Of a stretch of DNA of 64,000 bases, positions 24,739 through 34,764 are shown in pieces. The DNA is taken from assembly GCA_905331475.1 (NCBI GenBank), contig CAJNYU010002713.1, positions 124,001-188,000 on the forward strand, read 5' to 3'. The translations under genes and the position numbers were made by a program. Under the pieces are notes generated by a model. That model searched no databases and had not been told where the DNA came from. It worked only from the letters and a program-made list of their open reading frames with translations. The number at the start of each line of letters is the position of its first letter. Position 1 is the stretch's first letter. The stretch comes from Rotaria socialis (lineage: Eukaryota; Rotifera; Eurotatoria; Philodinida; Philodinidae).

Positions 24739-26850
24739 TGAATGACTGCTCAAATGATCATGTTTGCAGTACTATATGAATATTGGCATTCCATGAAGAA
24801 ATCGTGCTAGAAAGCTGATATTTTGACTGTAGTAGAATTTCATAGAGAAATTTCTGTGACAAAAATTTAATGCTCTAAATAATTGAAAACACTATGCTGT
24901 CAAGGACCGATTTCACAAAATACTTTATCAATAGAAGTTCCGTTAGTGTGATTTTCAGGAACATAATGAATACCGTAAAGTTCTGTAAGAATTAACATGT
25001 AATCTCCTAGAATATGTTTTGGTGACTTATTGTAAGAAACTCACAGGTGACCCATTTTACATTGAAAATAGACTAGACTTCACTTGAAAATTAATAGAAA
25101 AATTTCATAAAGTAAAATAAAAAATATTCAGTAGACTCAATATATAACCTTCTATAGGTTCTCCCAAAGACTCCTCTAAAGAGAAAAAGAATGAAATTTT
25201 CTGGAAAATCTCCGTAGAAATATACGCGGATTTCATTTTCATATGGTTAAACAATAGAAAGTAATATATCCCCCTCTTCAGTGCATCTTTTTTATCATGA
25301 ACTGTTTTTGTTTCTTGCTATTTTTGATAACTTTCTAGTGTTCAGAGCCACTAGACTATTTTTTACTATACTTGTGTGTTTTAGTCGGTTTCTTCAGATC
25401 TCTGCGAATTGTTTTGAACTCAATTACTTTAGAATCTATGTATAATCACCAGAATCTCCTATGTACGCATTAGTTCGTTTTCAATCGAAGGTTAAAAAAA
25501 ATATTCTTGTTCAGCATTCACTTAAACTGAGAATTCTTCATAGCCAAGTCTCTTATTCCTAAAATCAATAGCTGTGTAGTAGAATGCTAAGAATATAAGC
25601 ACTTATAAAATATATAGAAATTCACAAAAACAGTTGTTAGTATTATTATTTAAACTTCTGAAAACAGATTTTTAAATTTCTATTCAAAATTAGAAGAAAA
25701 TAGTTAGCAACGAACATGTCTGTTTTGAAGAAGAAAGACGGGCAATGTGGTTATAATAAATTTTATTAGTCAGCGTTTCTTTAAAGTACTTGCTAAAAAC
25801 ATCTTAACGAAAATAAAACCTCAGGCCTTTTTTTACAAAACAAGAAAATAATCCGATGATATAAGAAAACTACCCCATCTCATCTAATGGAATTGAAAAG
25901 GACAGGATCATTTCATCTCATTCTAAGCTCCTTTTTAAAAATTCACCAGGCATCTGCTGATCAGGTATCTTAGGAGATTAGGCTTTTTCAAAGCGATGCC
26001 ATTGATAAAAATCCTGACTTTTTTGAACAGTTGTATAGGTCATAGAAACTATCTAGAGCCAAGACTTCTGCTAAAGAAACTATTCAACAAGATATTTTCA
26101 TGAGTAGAATTTCAACTTTGTAATATGATCGAGTTACGAGATTTATTTATCCACAAAACATCTATAGATGACAATTTCCTTGTATACATGGCAATACTGG
26201 TCCATATATTCATATTTGATTCATTTGACCATATTTTTATACGAAAACTTGATGAGCTTGAGATGTGTGTATGTTCAAAATTTCGACGTCAATAAATGTA
26301 TAGTTGTCGAGAAATGCATGTAGGCATATTCAAAAAAAAGACTAGCTTTTTGCAGTTAGGTTTTAAAAACATTTAAACACTTTAACAGCGGAACGACATT
26401 TTTTCAAAAGATTTGTACCGTCATCCTTAAAATTAGTTTCCTATACGTATATGAAAGTTAGCAAAGTCAAGCAATTTCGATTGGAAACAAGCTCAGTATT
26501 TACTTATGTCGGATGACTTTTATATCCATTAACTCGGTAAAAAATTTTGCACAGATTAAATAGACATAAAACTAGTAGATCTAGCTGGCACTGTGCGAAT
26601 CGAATTGTTATTTCTCTTACACTTAATCCATTCCACTGCATGAAAAAATATGCTCATGGCAAAAATAAATGACAAAAAAAACCATTAAAAATTTGCTTCA
26701 AATCGAATGAACTTTTTCACCAGCAGTGACTCATCGTACTAGTATTACATCTATCCTATATATTTTGAATTTTTCGATGAAATGAACTCGTATCCTCGGT
26801 ATCTGTAATGTATCGTGCGTATCGTACGGATCGCATGGATCGCCGTCGTA
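24739..26850. other. Right flank of nested element, no gene seen
   Basis: AT-rich sequence with stops in all frames. Nothing recognisable is seen until the right terminal array at about 26810-26905. Confidence 0.5.
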
Positions 26851-27465
26851 TCCTCTGGATTGTCATGTATCCCGGATAGACGGAATCCGCTTTTCCCCCC
26901 CTGACAAAATGGCTAACTTCTAAAAAACACAACTGTCATGTCATGTTTTTGATGCTTGCACTAAAACGCATGCCATTCACTTAAAAAGTGTTATTTTTTG
27001 ACGATTTGTTTTTCTTTGAAAGCCAACATACTCGACTACATCCCTGTACACTTGTTCGAGTGATGCAAAATTTCGTTTGCAGTAGACTTTCTTGTAAACC
27101 GAAATTAAGGTGTTATGGACGAGTTTTCAGAAAATATCGATTTAATAGGTGAAGACCACTTTTAAAGAAATGTTTTTCAAAGATATCGAAAAGAGTGTAC
27201 TTGAAAATACCAGAAAATTGTTCTCCCGTAACTTAAGCCTGCTCCAAATGTTAATGTATGTTGAGCTTGAAAGTTGAAGATTTTTTAACCTTTTTTCTTC
27301 GTTTTAGTACTTGGCCGTTTTGTAGTTTTAAAAAATCTTTTACATATGAGCTTGTAGAGAATTGAATTCTCAATCTTTTGGAGAAATGTACAGATCAAAT
27401 CAATGAAGAGTAAAAACGATATTGAATAAATAATGAGACCACCATTCTTTATGGGCCACCCGTTA

Positions 27466-29563
27466 CTTTTATTAAATCAACTGTTTATTTTCAGGTGGGC
27501 ACTGCCAAGCCTGCCCATACAGTAGAGCTAATACCCATGAAACGCTAACAGTATCCACTAAAGAAAGTAGTATAAAAACAAGCGATAAATTCACAACACA
27601 AGCAAGCATATAGAATAAAATCTCATTTTCATTATTACAATTGAATAAGAATATTCATACGGTGACAACTGAAAAATAGCTCTTCTATACACTTTTTATA
27701 CCGTTAAAATTAACAAATAATCTAAAATTTAATCGCTAAACATTACAGTTTATGTCAAATAATATCAAACTAAACCAAAACAACTTACCAACCACGGTTG
27801 TTGTTGTATTCACTGAAATAAAAGAGACGAATCGGAGAATTATTTTTTTAAATAAAATAATTAGAATTGGTTTTCTTCTAATTTAATACGCTTTTGTTGT
27901 TGTTTAAATGAAATTCAACAAAGAAATGAGTAGGTCTAATATAAAAAAATGAAGAAAAAAAAACCTATCTTGATATTTATTTGATATCAAAGAGCATTAA
28001 AAATCAAAACAAAATGAAAGTACTATATCAAAAGAATGCCTATTCTTTTTTGTAATTTATTCCATCGAAGAAAATGACTCAGTTAAACATTCATTTGTCT
28101 ATTGACCTGTTGAGATGAAATTTTTCATAACGAGTATCTGTCGTGGGTGAAAGTTTTTGCACGGTTTTCACATCACATTATTTTTCTTTCAATGTATTTA
28201 TCGGAAGAAAACATAATCTGTGTGACTGAAAGACGCTCTGATAAATGAAACTTTTCTAAGGATAGTTTTCAATGAAGTCTCATAATATATTAAAGCATCA
28301 TCTCTGTATGCGTGTGAAGAAAGTCTATTTAGTATGACATAAGACATGTAAGGCAAGCTTCTTAAACTAGGTAAAATGTTTGAAAAGTATCTCTAGCGAC
28401 TTTGTCTTTATGATCAAGTATCGTCATGATTACAAAAATCTTCTTTCACTCAAATACGTAATTAACAAATCATATTAACCATAGAGTAAGAGGATTTGGG
28501 GGAAAAGACAGAAAGGGAAAACGTCGAAAATTGAGACCTTTTCAAAATTTTTCTTTTCTGCCATTTCCGCCAATTCAGAGTAAGAAACTTGTTTCGCTAA
28601 AAACTATTTCCCTTGCCATAATCTATTTCGCATTACGTTTTAATTGCTCAAAAAACTTTCCTTTCGGAACAATGATAACCTTGTAAAGAGCTGCTTAAAG
28701 AAAAACAAGTTTAATGTGCCAGTTCGAACGGATCTACGTAAATTTTCATGAAATACTTTTTCAATAACCGGCTCGTTTTTCATTTCGACTCTGCTACTCT
28801 TTCGTCTGGTTTGTGACAAATCATTGCTGATAAACGTTTCTTGTTTTCCTATTGCTAGAAAACACATCTGATACTTAAATGAAGTTACGAACAAAATGGT
28901 AAGAAACAATATTTTATTTATCCAACGTTCTGGATGTGGGTGTGAGTGTCAATAATCATAATTAACTATGTTTTATTCTAACGTTTTTTAGAAGAACTCT
29001 ATGATCATTTTTATGTGCTTGATAATAACTGATTCTTCTATCTAGACCAGTAGTAGTAGTAGTAGCAGTAAAGGTTGTGTAGTGCGTATTAAATCTTATT
29101 CTGTCTTACATAAGCTAAGTTATCTTTCGTTCCGTTGAAGGGATGTTTATATTTTATTCAGTTCTACGACATGCAATATATTTGATTCAAAATCGACGTG
29201 CTAAAATAGTTATGACATACTAATATGTTAATCAAATGTTAGATAGTTGAGTAGTTGTCTACAATGAGAGTAGTGGACGTTTAGATGCTGGATAAGAAAA
29301 TGTGAATTCAAACTCTTTTAATTCAGACTGATATATCCAAGGGGGAAAAAACTCATTCGGACATTCCCACCATTCCTATCCATTCGCAATCATTCCAATA
29401 TATTTCTAGCTATTCCAAAATTTTCTCAAATAGAGATGGACCATTTTTCTAAATGAAACTTAAGAGAGAGTCCGTGGAACCACTTAGCAGCTTTACTAGG
29501 AGTCGGCCGCCGGTGAAATGTTGATTTTCGATTTAATTACCTTAAATCGAAGGTCTAGTCATA
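27466..29563. other. Region with possible remnants of a minus-strand gene
   Basis: No confident gene. On the minus strand a 24-nt candidate exon at about 27791-27814 (between TTTCAG and GTAAGT) encodes NTTTTVV-like residues. It can splice in phase to about 27475-27558, which ends in a stop. Thr-rich coding also appears at about 29045-29075 on the same strand. This resembles the Thr-rich stalk of the NHL gene upstream, so a decayed relative is possible. The open frame at 28640-28909 (-) is charged at one end but shows no domain. A GGGGGAAAA end with ATTCC-rich array starts at 29341. Confidence 0.25.
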
Positions 29564-29620
29564 GGGTGTGGGCCTGGGTGTGACTGTATTCTTAACACAC
29601 CCACACCCACACCCACACCC
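29564..29620. repeat. Telomere-like hairpin A
   Basis: GGGTGTGGGCCTGGGTG is followed by the spacer TGACTGTATTCTTAACA and then CACCCACACCCACACCCACACCC-type repeats on the same strand. The two halves are inverted copies of the (TGTGGG)n motif and could fold into one long hairpin. Confidence 0.85.
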
Positions 29621-29846
29621 TCAAGTATTGTTTATTCAGATAAAAATTGAGCGAAAATAGTTACTCTACACTACAAATGGTGACATGGAATATTTTTCTG
29701 TATTCAATCGGATCCTAGATTAGTTGACTATATTTTATGTGATTGTTCGAATCAAAACTATGATTTCAGATTCGTGATCAGTACAAAAAGTTGACTATAA
29801 AAGGACCATTTGATTAAATACAAAGTTATCTAGACTAAAAAATGCC

Positions 29847-30499
29847 GACAGCGTAGTAATAATTTGAAGAAGTTTTTGGAGTACTTTCTGGTATGTCTAT
29901 CTAATCATTAAGTCAGAGATCTAGAAATAAGAATTTTACTTTATTTAGAATCTCTGAACTCTTAGCTTGAAAATCTGCTGTTTACTTTTTTCGGTTTATG
30001 CTTTATCGTTGAGAAAATTGAACTTTTCTTGATGCTGTCGAAAATCGATATAAATGTGTTAAAACTGCTATCGTTTATTTTAGAATAAGCGTATGAAACT
30101 ACGTGAAATCATTAGTTTTTCGAAAATTTTGTCTGTACCCCCACCCTAGGGTTGTTTTTTGAAGATTTGTTTTTCGAAAAACTACTCGATTATACGTAGT
30201 TTCATATGCTGATTCTAAATCTGTAAATCATTTTGTTATCAGGATAACTGGTGATGATAGAAGCGCCCATAAATGATAGCAGTTTTAACGCATTGATATG
30301 AATTTTCGACGACATTGATAAAGTCTAATTAACTCAACAATAAAATAAAACCCGAGAAAAGAAAATAGCTGATTTTCAAGCTAAGTGTTCAGAGATTATA
30401 AAGAAAGGAAAAATCCTACTTCTAGTTCTTCTAGTAAATGATTAAAAAGGCATACCAGAAAGTATTCGAAAAAATGTTTCAAATTATTGCTATGCTGTG
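29847..30499. mobile_element. 650-bp imperfect palindrome between two telomere-like hairpins
   Basis: The left arm starts GACAGCGTAGTAATAATTTG and the right arm ends with the inverted counterpart (CAAATTATTGCTATGCTGTG). Further pairs are TACTTTCTGGTATG, GAGATCTAGAA.TA, GTTAAAACTGCTATC, and ATGAAACTACGT near the centre. The midpoint is at about 30173, with a short C-rich loop (about 30135-30155). There is no reading frame of note, so it is a foldback or palindromic non-autonomous element. Confidence 0.8.
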
Positions 30500-30500
30500 A

Positions 30501-30568
30501 GGGTATGGGTGTGGGTGTGTGGATGTGACTGTATTCGTAACTCAACCACACCCACACTCATATTCACA
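30501..30568. repeat. Telomere-like hairpin B
   Basis: GGGTATGGGTGTGGGTGTG, the spacer TGACTGTATTCGTAACTCA, then CCACACCCACACTCATATTCAC. The spacer is nearly the same as in hairpin A one kilobase away, so the two belong to one family. Confidence 0.85.
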
Positions 30569-30991
30569 AGTAGTGGTATTAATCATTGAAAAGCAATAGA
30601 TTTTCATTGATTGAAAACTACGCATTATCCAAATTCAAATACATAAATAATATGGATGAAATGGAAAAAATTCATTTGAGATGTAGACAGGGTTGCCACC
30701 TCTTCCGCTTTTTCATATAAAAGACTTTCGTTGTTTAATCGAAAACTTAACCATGCAAGAAACTAGATGACGTGATGTTAGACGAAAATTTCTTGGAAAA
30801 TAATTTTCTAACGTATAATTCTATACAATTCTTGAAAAATTTTCGCTTCACATGATAGATTTTCCAATAAATTTTTCTAGTGAAACACATTTCGTGTTCA
30901 TTTTGGCCTCCACTATGAAATACATTCACCTGGATTTGAAATGCCAGTGAAGAAAAGAAAATTTCTTTCAAGTTCTTATTCATTTGTTAAT

Positions 30992-31091
30992 NNNNNNNNN
31001 NNNNNNNNNNNNNNNNNNNNNNNNNNNNNNNNNNNNNNNNNNNNNNNNNNNNNNNNNNNNNNNNNNNNNNNNNNNNNNNNNNNNNNNNNNN
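30992..31091. other. 100-N scaffold gap
   Basis: Exactly one hundred N, the usual placeholder for a gap of unknown size. It is followed directly by a tandem repeat, which is probably why assembly failed. Confidence 0.97.
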
Positions 31092-31224
31092 TAGTAAATA
31101 TTTTATTTACTTTACAAAAGTAAATAGTAAATATTTTATTTACTTTACAAAAGTAAATAGTAAATATTTTATTTACTTTACAAAAGTAAATAGTAAATAT
31201 TTTATTTACTTTTGTAAAGTAAAT
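31092..31224. repeat. 33-bp tandem repeat, at least four units
   Basis: Units begin at 31092, 31125, 31158 and 31191 and read TAGTAAATATTTTATTTACT followed by TTACAAAAGTAAA. The last unit has the inner part inverted (TTTTGTAAAG). Each unit is close to self-complementary. The array meets the gap, so its true copy number is unknown. Confidence 0.92.
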
Positions 31225-31252
31225 ATAAAGTACCACCCCTATTCAGGATCAA

Positions 31253-33061
31253 ATGGCTGATGCAAGGTTTGCTGTTTCTTTTGTCAAAGTGTTTGTCGAG
31301 TCTGTGATCAAAGATTTCCAAACTAAAAGCGAACAGAAAATCAACGATCAAATCCATAGGGACTTGAAATTATTCGATCGCTGTACCATTTTGATGGAAC
31401 TCGATAAAAACATACCTAATATGTCCGATCCCGAAATTTTTAACTACATGGAGAGTCCACTCGATACACTCAACAGAAAGTTTTACAAGCAATGGGCGAA
31501 GTCAATGGCACCAATTGAGTACGATCAAAAGGCGAGGTCAATGGCAGCAATTGAGTTCGATCAATGGGCGAAGTCAATGGTACCAATTGAGTTATTTAAT
31601 GGCTGCAAAGAAAAATCCAAATTGATCATGGAGAATTTTTTCGACGTTCTTCAATTAATCCAGAATCACTTAAAAGTTGAGCAAGATGCCGATAAGGCGA
31701 CCTTCATCACTGAACTTTTCGAGCCACGAGACGTTTCAGATTATGGGAGCATTGCAAATAAGGGACAGTGTGTATCTCTTCTTCTTTACGCCTACTTCTG
31801 CCAACAGAATCCACTAACCCGTCAATTTAGAGTATCTAACGTTACCTATTTACTAAGAGATAATGGCGAGAAGTTGATAAAAAAGTTTCCACGGCCCAAT
31901 GATGACACAAAAACAGTTCTGTCGACTATGTCTGGCAACTTCAAGTTGATGTCTATTTTGAACCTTTTTGATTTCATACAAAAATGTCTCGAACAAAAAC
32001 CCACCGCAATTCAAGATTTTGGAGTCAAGTTGAGCGATAGCATTAATTTACTGAACAATGTATGTTCTACGCAAAGAGCCATACTCTTGAGTAAACATTG
32101 TGACACACAATGCCCATGTTGTAAACGAATCTGCGATGTGGATCATAAGATAGACGCGCGATTTGCTCCAGGCACAGGAGAAAACTTGCATCGTTGTCAA
32201 TCTGGTCATCAGTATCGCGCTTTTGGCAAAATAAAATCCAGCTACAAAAATCTTGAAAATGGTTTTTTCGAGGCATCCGTAATCCCTTGTGAACACATCA
32301 AGGAAAACATGAAGATTGGCATTGGTATTTGGTCCGAATATAAACGTACCCATCCAGATTGGGACTGGGATTTTATAACTAAGCCGATGCTCAGGCCTAT
32401 CAACGAGATATCAGACTATCGTGCCTCTGTTTGGAATCGAATAGGTAAGCAATGGTGCGGAAAATACGAGATGGACTTTGTGATAGAGAATACAGATATG
32501 AAGCTCAAACATTACATTTTCTTGCTCGATAATTCGGGTTCGATGAAAAAAACTGATCGATGGACACATCTAATACAAGCAATCCGTACATTCACCAAAA
32601 TCCACAACGAATTAAAAGGAGATGGCGTTGCCTCATTCGTTCTCTTTGGATTATCAGCAAAATCACCGCCTGGATTATTATTCAAAGAAATCAAATTGTT
32701 GAATGAGAGCGATTTCAATCTCTTGCAGAATTCGACACCAGAAGGGGGTACAAATTTCCAGGTTGCCTTCCAAAAGGTCATCGAAATATTGAAAAGTATA
32801 AACAGCAATGACAAAGTGAGTAAACGACCTCAGGTTATCATCTTCATGACAGATGGAGAGGCTGGTTATCCGCAACAAGAATTAGTCACATTGTCGACTA
32901 CTTACCGTTCGGTAATAAAAGAGTTTTGGACAGTGGCATGCGAAACAAGTAGCCTTACGGAACTCCGTAAAATCAATCAAGTGATGAAAGGTAGTTTCAA
33001 AGATGTCCAACAAGCGGACGGTCTCGTCCAGGTTTATAGCGAACTGGCATCCAATCATTGA
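31253..33061 (+). CDS. vWA-domain protein with VLIG-like zinc motif, possibly N-truncated
   Basis: 602 residues in one exon. The N-terminal ~290 residues are helical and contain a three-fold internal repeat of about 17 residues (QWAKSMAPIEYDQ-like, residues 82-122). At about 286-325 is a Cys/His module (CPCCKRICDVDH ... HRCQSGHQ) of the type I associate with the C-terminal part of very large GTPases (VLIG/GVIN). The C-terminal ~190 residues are a von Willebrand A domain with a complete MIDAS: DNSGSM, the T in EGGTNF, and D in MTDGEAG. This would bind a divalent metal and mediate protein-protein contact. An in-frame stop lies upstream, but CCCTATTCAG just before the ATG is a fair splice acceptor, so the GTPase part of the gene may lie across the nearby gap. 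The stop is followed by an ordinary AT-rich 3' region. Confidence 0.7.
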   Translation: MADARFAVSFVKVFVESVIKDFQTKSEQKINDQIHRDLKLFDRCTILMELDKNIPNMSDPEIFNYMESPLDTLNRKFYKQWAKSMAPIEYDQKARSMAAIEFDQWAKSMVPIELFNGCKEKSKLIMENFFDVLQLIQNHLKVEQDADKATFITELFEPRDVSDYGSIANKGQCVSLLLYAYFCQQNPLTRQFRVSNVTYLLRDNGEKLIKKFPRPNDDTKTVLSTMSGNFKLMSILNLFDFIQKCLEQKPTAIQDFGVKLSDSINLLNNVCSTQRAILLSKHCDTQCPCCKRICDVDHKIDARFAPGTGENLHRCQSGHQYRAFGKIKSSYKNLENGFFEASVIPCEHIKENMKIGIGIWSEYKRTHPDWDWDFITKPMLRPINEISDYRASVWNRIGKQWCGKYEMDFVIENTDMKLKHYIFLLDNSGSMKKTDRWTHLIQAIRTFTKIHNELKGDGVASFVLFGLSAKSPPGLLFKEIKLLNESDFNLLQNSTPEGGTNFQVAFQKVIEILKSINSNDKVSKRPQVIIFMTDGEAGYPQQELVTLSTTYRSVIKEFWTVACETSSLTELRKINQVMKGSFKDVQQADGLVQVYSELASNH

Positions 33062-34764
33062 AGGAAAGTTATGTATCTTGTAAGTGGACAAAATATCAAT
33101 CTTTCAATTTTCATTGAAACTGATCTTTTTATTATTCAGACATCCACAGCACTACCGCAAACATCAATGACATGAATTTTTTTTTAATATATAGACAAGA
33201 GCATTTTTAGCTAGTGTTCTTTAACTTTCTTAATATATATTGAAGCAAGACAATCTCAGAATCGATCTCTATTTTACAAAAGATTTCAAAGAGTTTGGGG
33301 TGAGTGCTTGTACTGTAAAAAATAGGTATTTTACGAAACCAAAAAAGGATCTTCCCGTGGATACACGAGAAGATCCTTGTTTGGTTACGTAGAAAGTGAG
33401 GTTTTGCACAAAAACTGTTCGAAATATATGAGAAAAGGGCTTGGTAGACAGCCCAAGTGGTCCTGCGATGGGCTTTTCGACCAGTCATTTTGAGGCTTTC
33501 GATGCCCATCGGAATTCAAAACAGAGTGTTCGAAGTGCCACTTTCCGATGGGTCGAGTGCTCAGCGATGGGTTACTTTCACGATTATTTTACAGCTAACA
33601 ATATTTCATTTCGCGGGCTCGATATCTCAGTTCCGATACTTGTCGAAGAGCTTTTCCGATGGATTCTAAATGATAAGGGTCGATGTGTGCCGACCACTCG
33701 AATTATTTTTTACTTCACAAAAGTTTGTTTTACGAATTTGAAGCTACTTATTTTCGAGTACGCCATAGCTATCGGATCATTTTCGCATCAGAAGATTCGA
33801 CTATATGTACTTACAAATACCAGAGTCCTCGATACATATCGGAATTTTGAGCAGAACAGTAGATTCGAACATATGTACTTACGATTACGAAGCTTGCACA
33901 GATCAGATGAACTAAACATGACGTTCTCATACTAAGGAAAACTACGTTTTCTTATTATACATAAACTTTGATAAATTTGTCATATCTTTTTTCGAGTAAT
34001 CTTTTGAAATTTTAAAGAGAGTATAACTACTATTAGTAATGTAGAGAATAATCATATAGGTGTTTTAAGCTTTATTATACTAAATAGAAATTTTTTGAAA
34101 AACATATGACGCATTTCCATTCATTAAAATTCATCAAGGAAACATTTCAAAACAAAAGGGACACAATACGATGCATTTTACAGAACTACTCTAAAATTTC
34201 AGTTTGTTGTGATCGACTTCCATTTACAAAAATTTATTAAATCCAGAAACAAATTTATTACATTTAGCTTTCTTTATCTTGAAAACTTAAATTTATTTTA
34301 CAATTTAATCTGTCAAAATGTAAATATAAAATAAATTAGCAGAAAATTGCTGTGTCTAGGGTGTGGGTGTGGGTGTGGGTCTGAGTTTCTTCTTTACACG
34401 CACCCACACCCACCACACCCACACCCACACCCCATTCATGAACAGATTAAAGAAAGTATCCGATCGATGGTCATCTTGATTGGTCAGAGGTTAATAACCA
34501 ACAACGTCAAAATAAACTAATACTTCTTAACGAAAAATTCAATTTAAAGAAAAACATAATTCGATGTTGTGACGGATTCCATCCATCACGACTCCATCAA
34601 GAATGCATGTACTCATTAATCACTCTTATCATTTAATCATTAGTTTACATTTGCTTCTCTCTTCTCTTCTTCTTCACTGTTTATATTATTGGTATCAGCT
34701 TTGTTACTCGAAAAAGCATTCATTCGGAATAAAAGAGAGGAACGAACAAGCCGTTCCGTCACAG
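33062..34764. other. Intergenic between vWA and PPR genes
   Basis: It contains a hairpin at 33335-33388 (ACCAAAAAAGGATCTTC with its inverted partner GAAGATCCTTGTTTGGT). A GATGGG/CCCATC-rich block follows at about 33440-33670, then the telomere-like hairpin at 34359-34433. The open frame 33441-33935 (164 codons) crosses these repeats and an imperfect direct repeat (AGATTCGA.TATATGTACTTAC at about 33794 and 33862), so I do not call it a gene. Confidence 0.5.
34359..34433. repeat. Telomere-like hairpin C
   Basis: Three and a half GGGTGT units on the left, a spacer of about 20 bp ending TTCTTTACACG, then five CCCACA units on the right with one CCA slip. It is the cleanest of the hairpins. Confidence 0.88.

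Larger units (their letters stand above)
23255..26905. mobile_element. Element with CAAGGGGGAAAAG-type ends, nested in the mariner
   Basis: The left end reads CAAGGGGGAAAAGGCGGAT (about 23257-23275). The right end, on the other strand, reads CAGGGGGGGAAAAGCGGAT (about 26887-26905). Just inside both ends lie short degenerate arrays of GGATCGCATGGAT and a palindromic GTATCCCGGATAC. The interior has no long reading frame apart from those created by the inner GGAATTCC array, so the element is non-autonomous. The CA.GGG ends recall hAT transposons, but no 8-bp target duplication was found, so class is unassigned. Similar single ends occur elsewhere in the window. Confidence 0.55.
22848..27465 (+). 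mobile_element. Mariner-type DNA transposon, broken by nested insertions
   Basis: Terminal inverted repeats ACGGGTGGGCCA (left, from 22851 with one A before it) and ACGGGTGGCCCA (right, reverse strand, ending about 27463) match at 11 of 12 positions and are bounded by TA (22848-22849 and 27464-27465), the mariner target site. The 5' part encodes the start of a transposase (23017 onward). The 3' part (about 26905-27463) is non-coding and ends in a poor copy of the terminal repeat. The ~4.6 kb length, against about 1.3 kb for the family, is explained by an insert at about 23255-26905. The element is dead. Confidence 0.75.

Noticed and set aside
23774..24779. Several Pro/Glu/Ser-rich frames on both strands
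   Set aside because: They come from the self-complementary GGAATTCC array, which lacks stop codons by composition; both strands are open for the same reason.
33441..33935. 164-codon plus-strand frame after the vWA gene
   Set aside because: Runs through GATGGG-rich repeats and an imperfect direct duplication, with no domain.
34603..34764. 54-residue hydrophobic N-terminal extension of the PPR-DYW protein
   Set aside because: Possible, but the stretch contains a good acceptor-like TTGGTATCAG and AT-rich 5' UTR character; the Met at 34765 gives a more presequence-like start.
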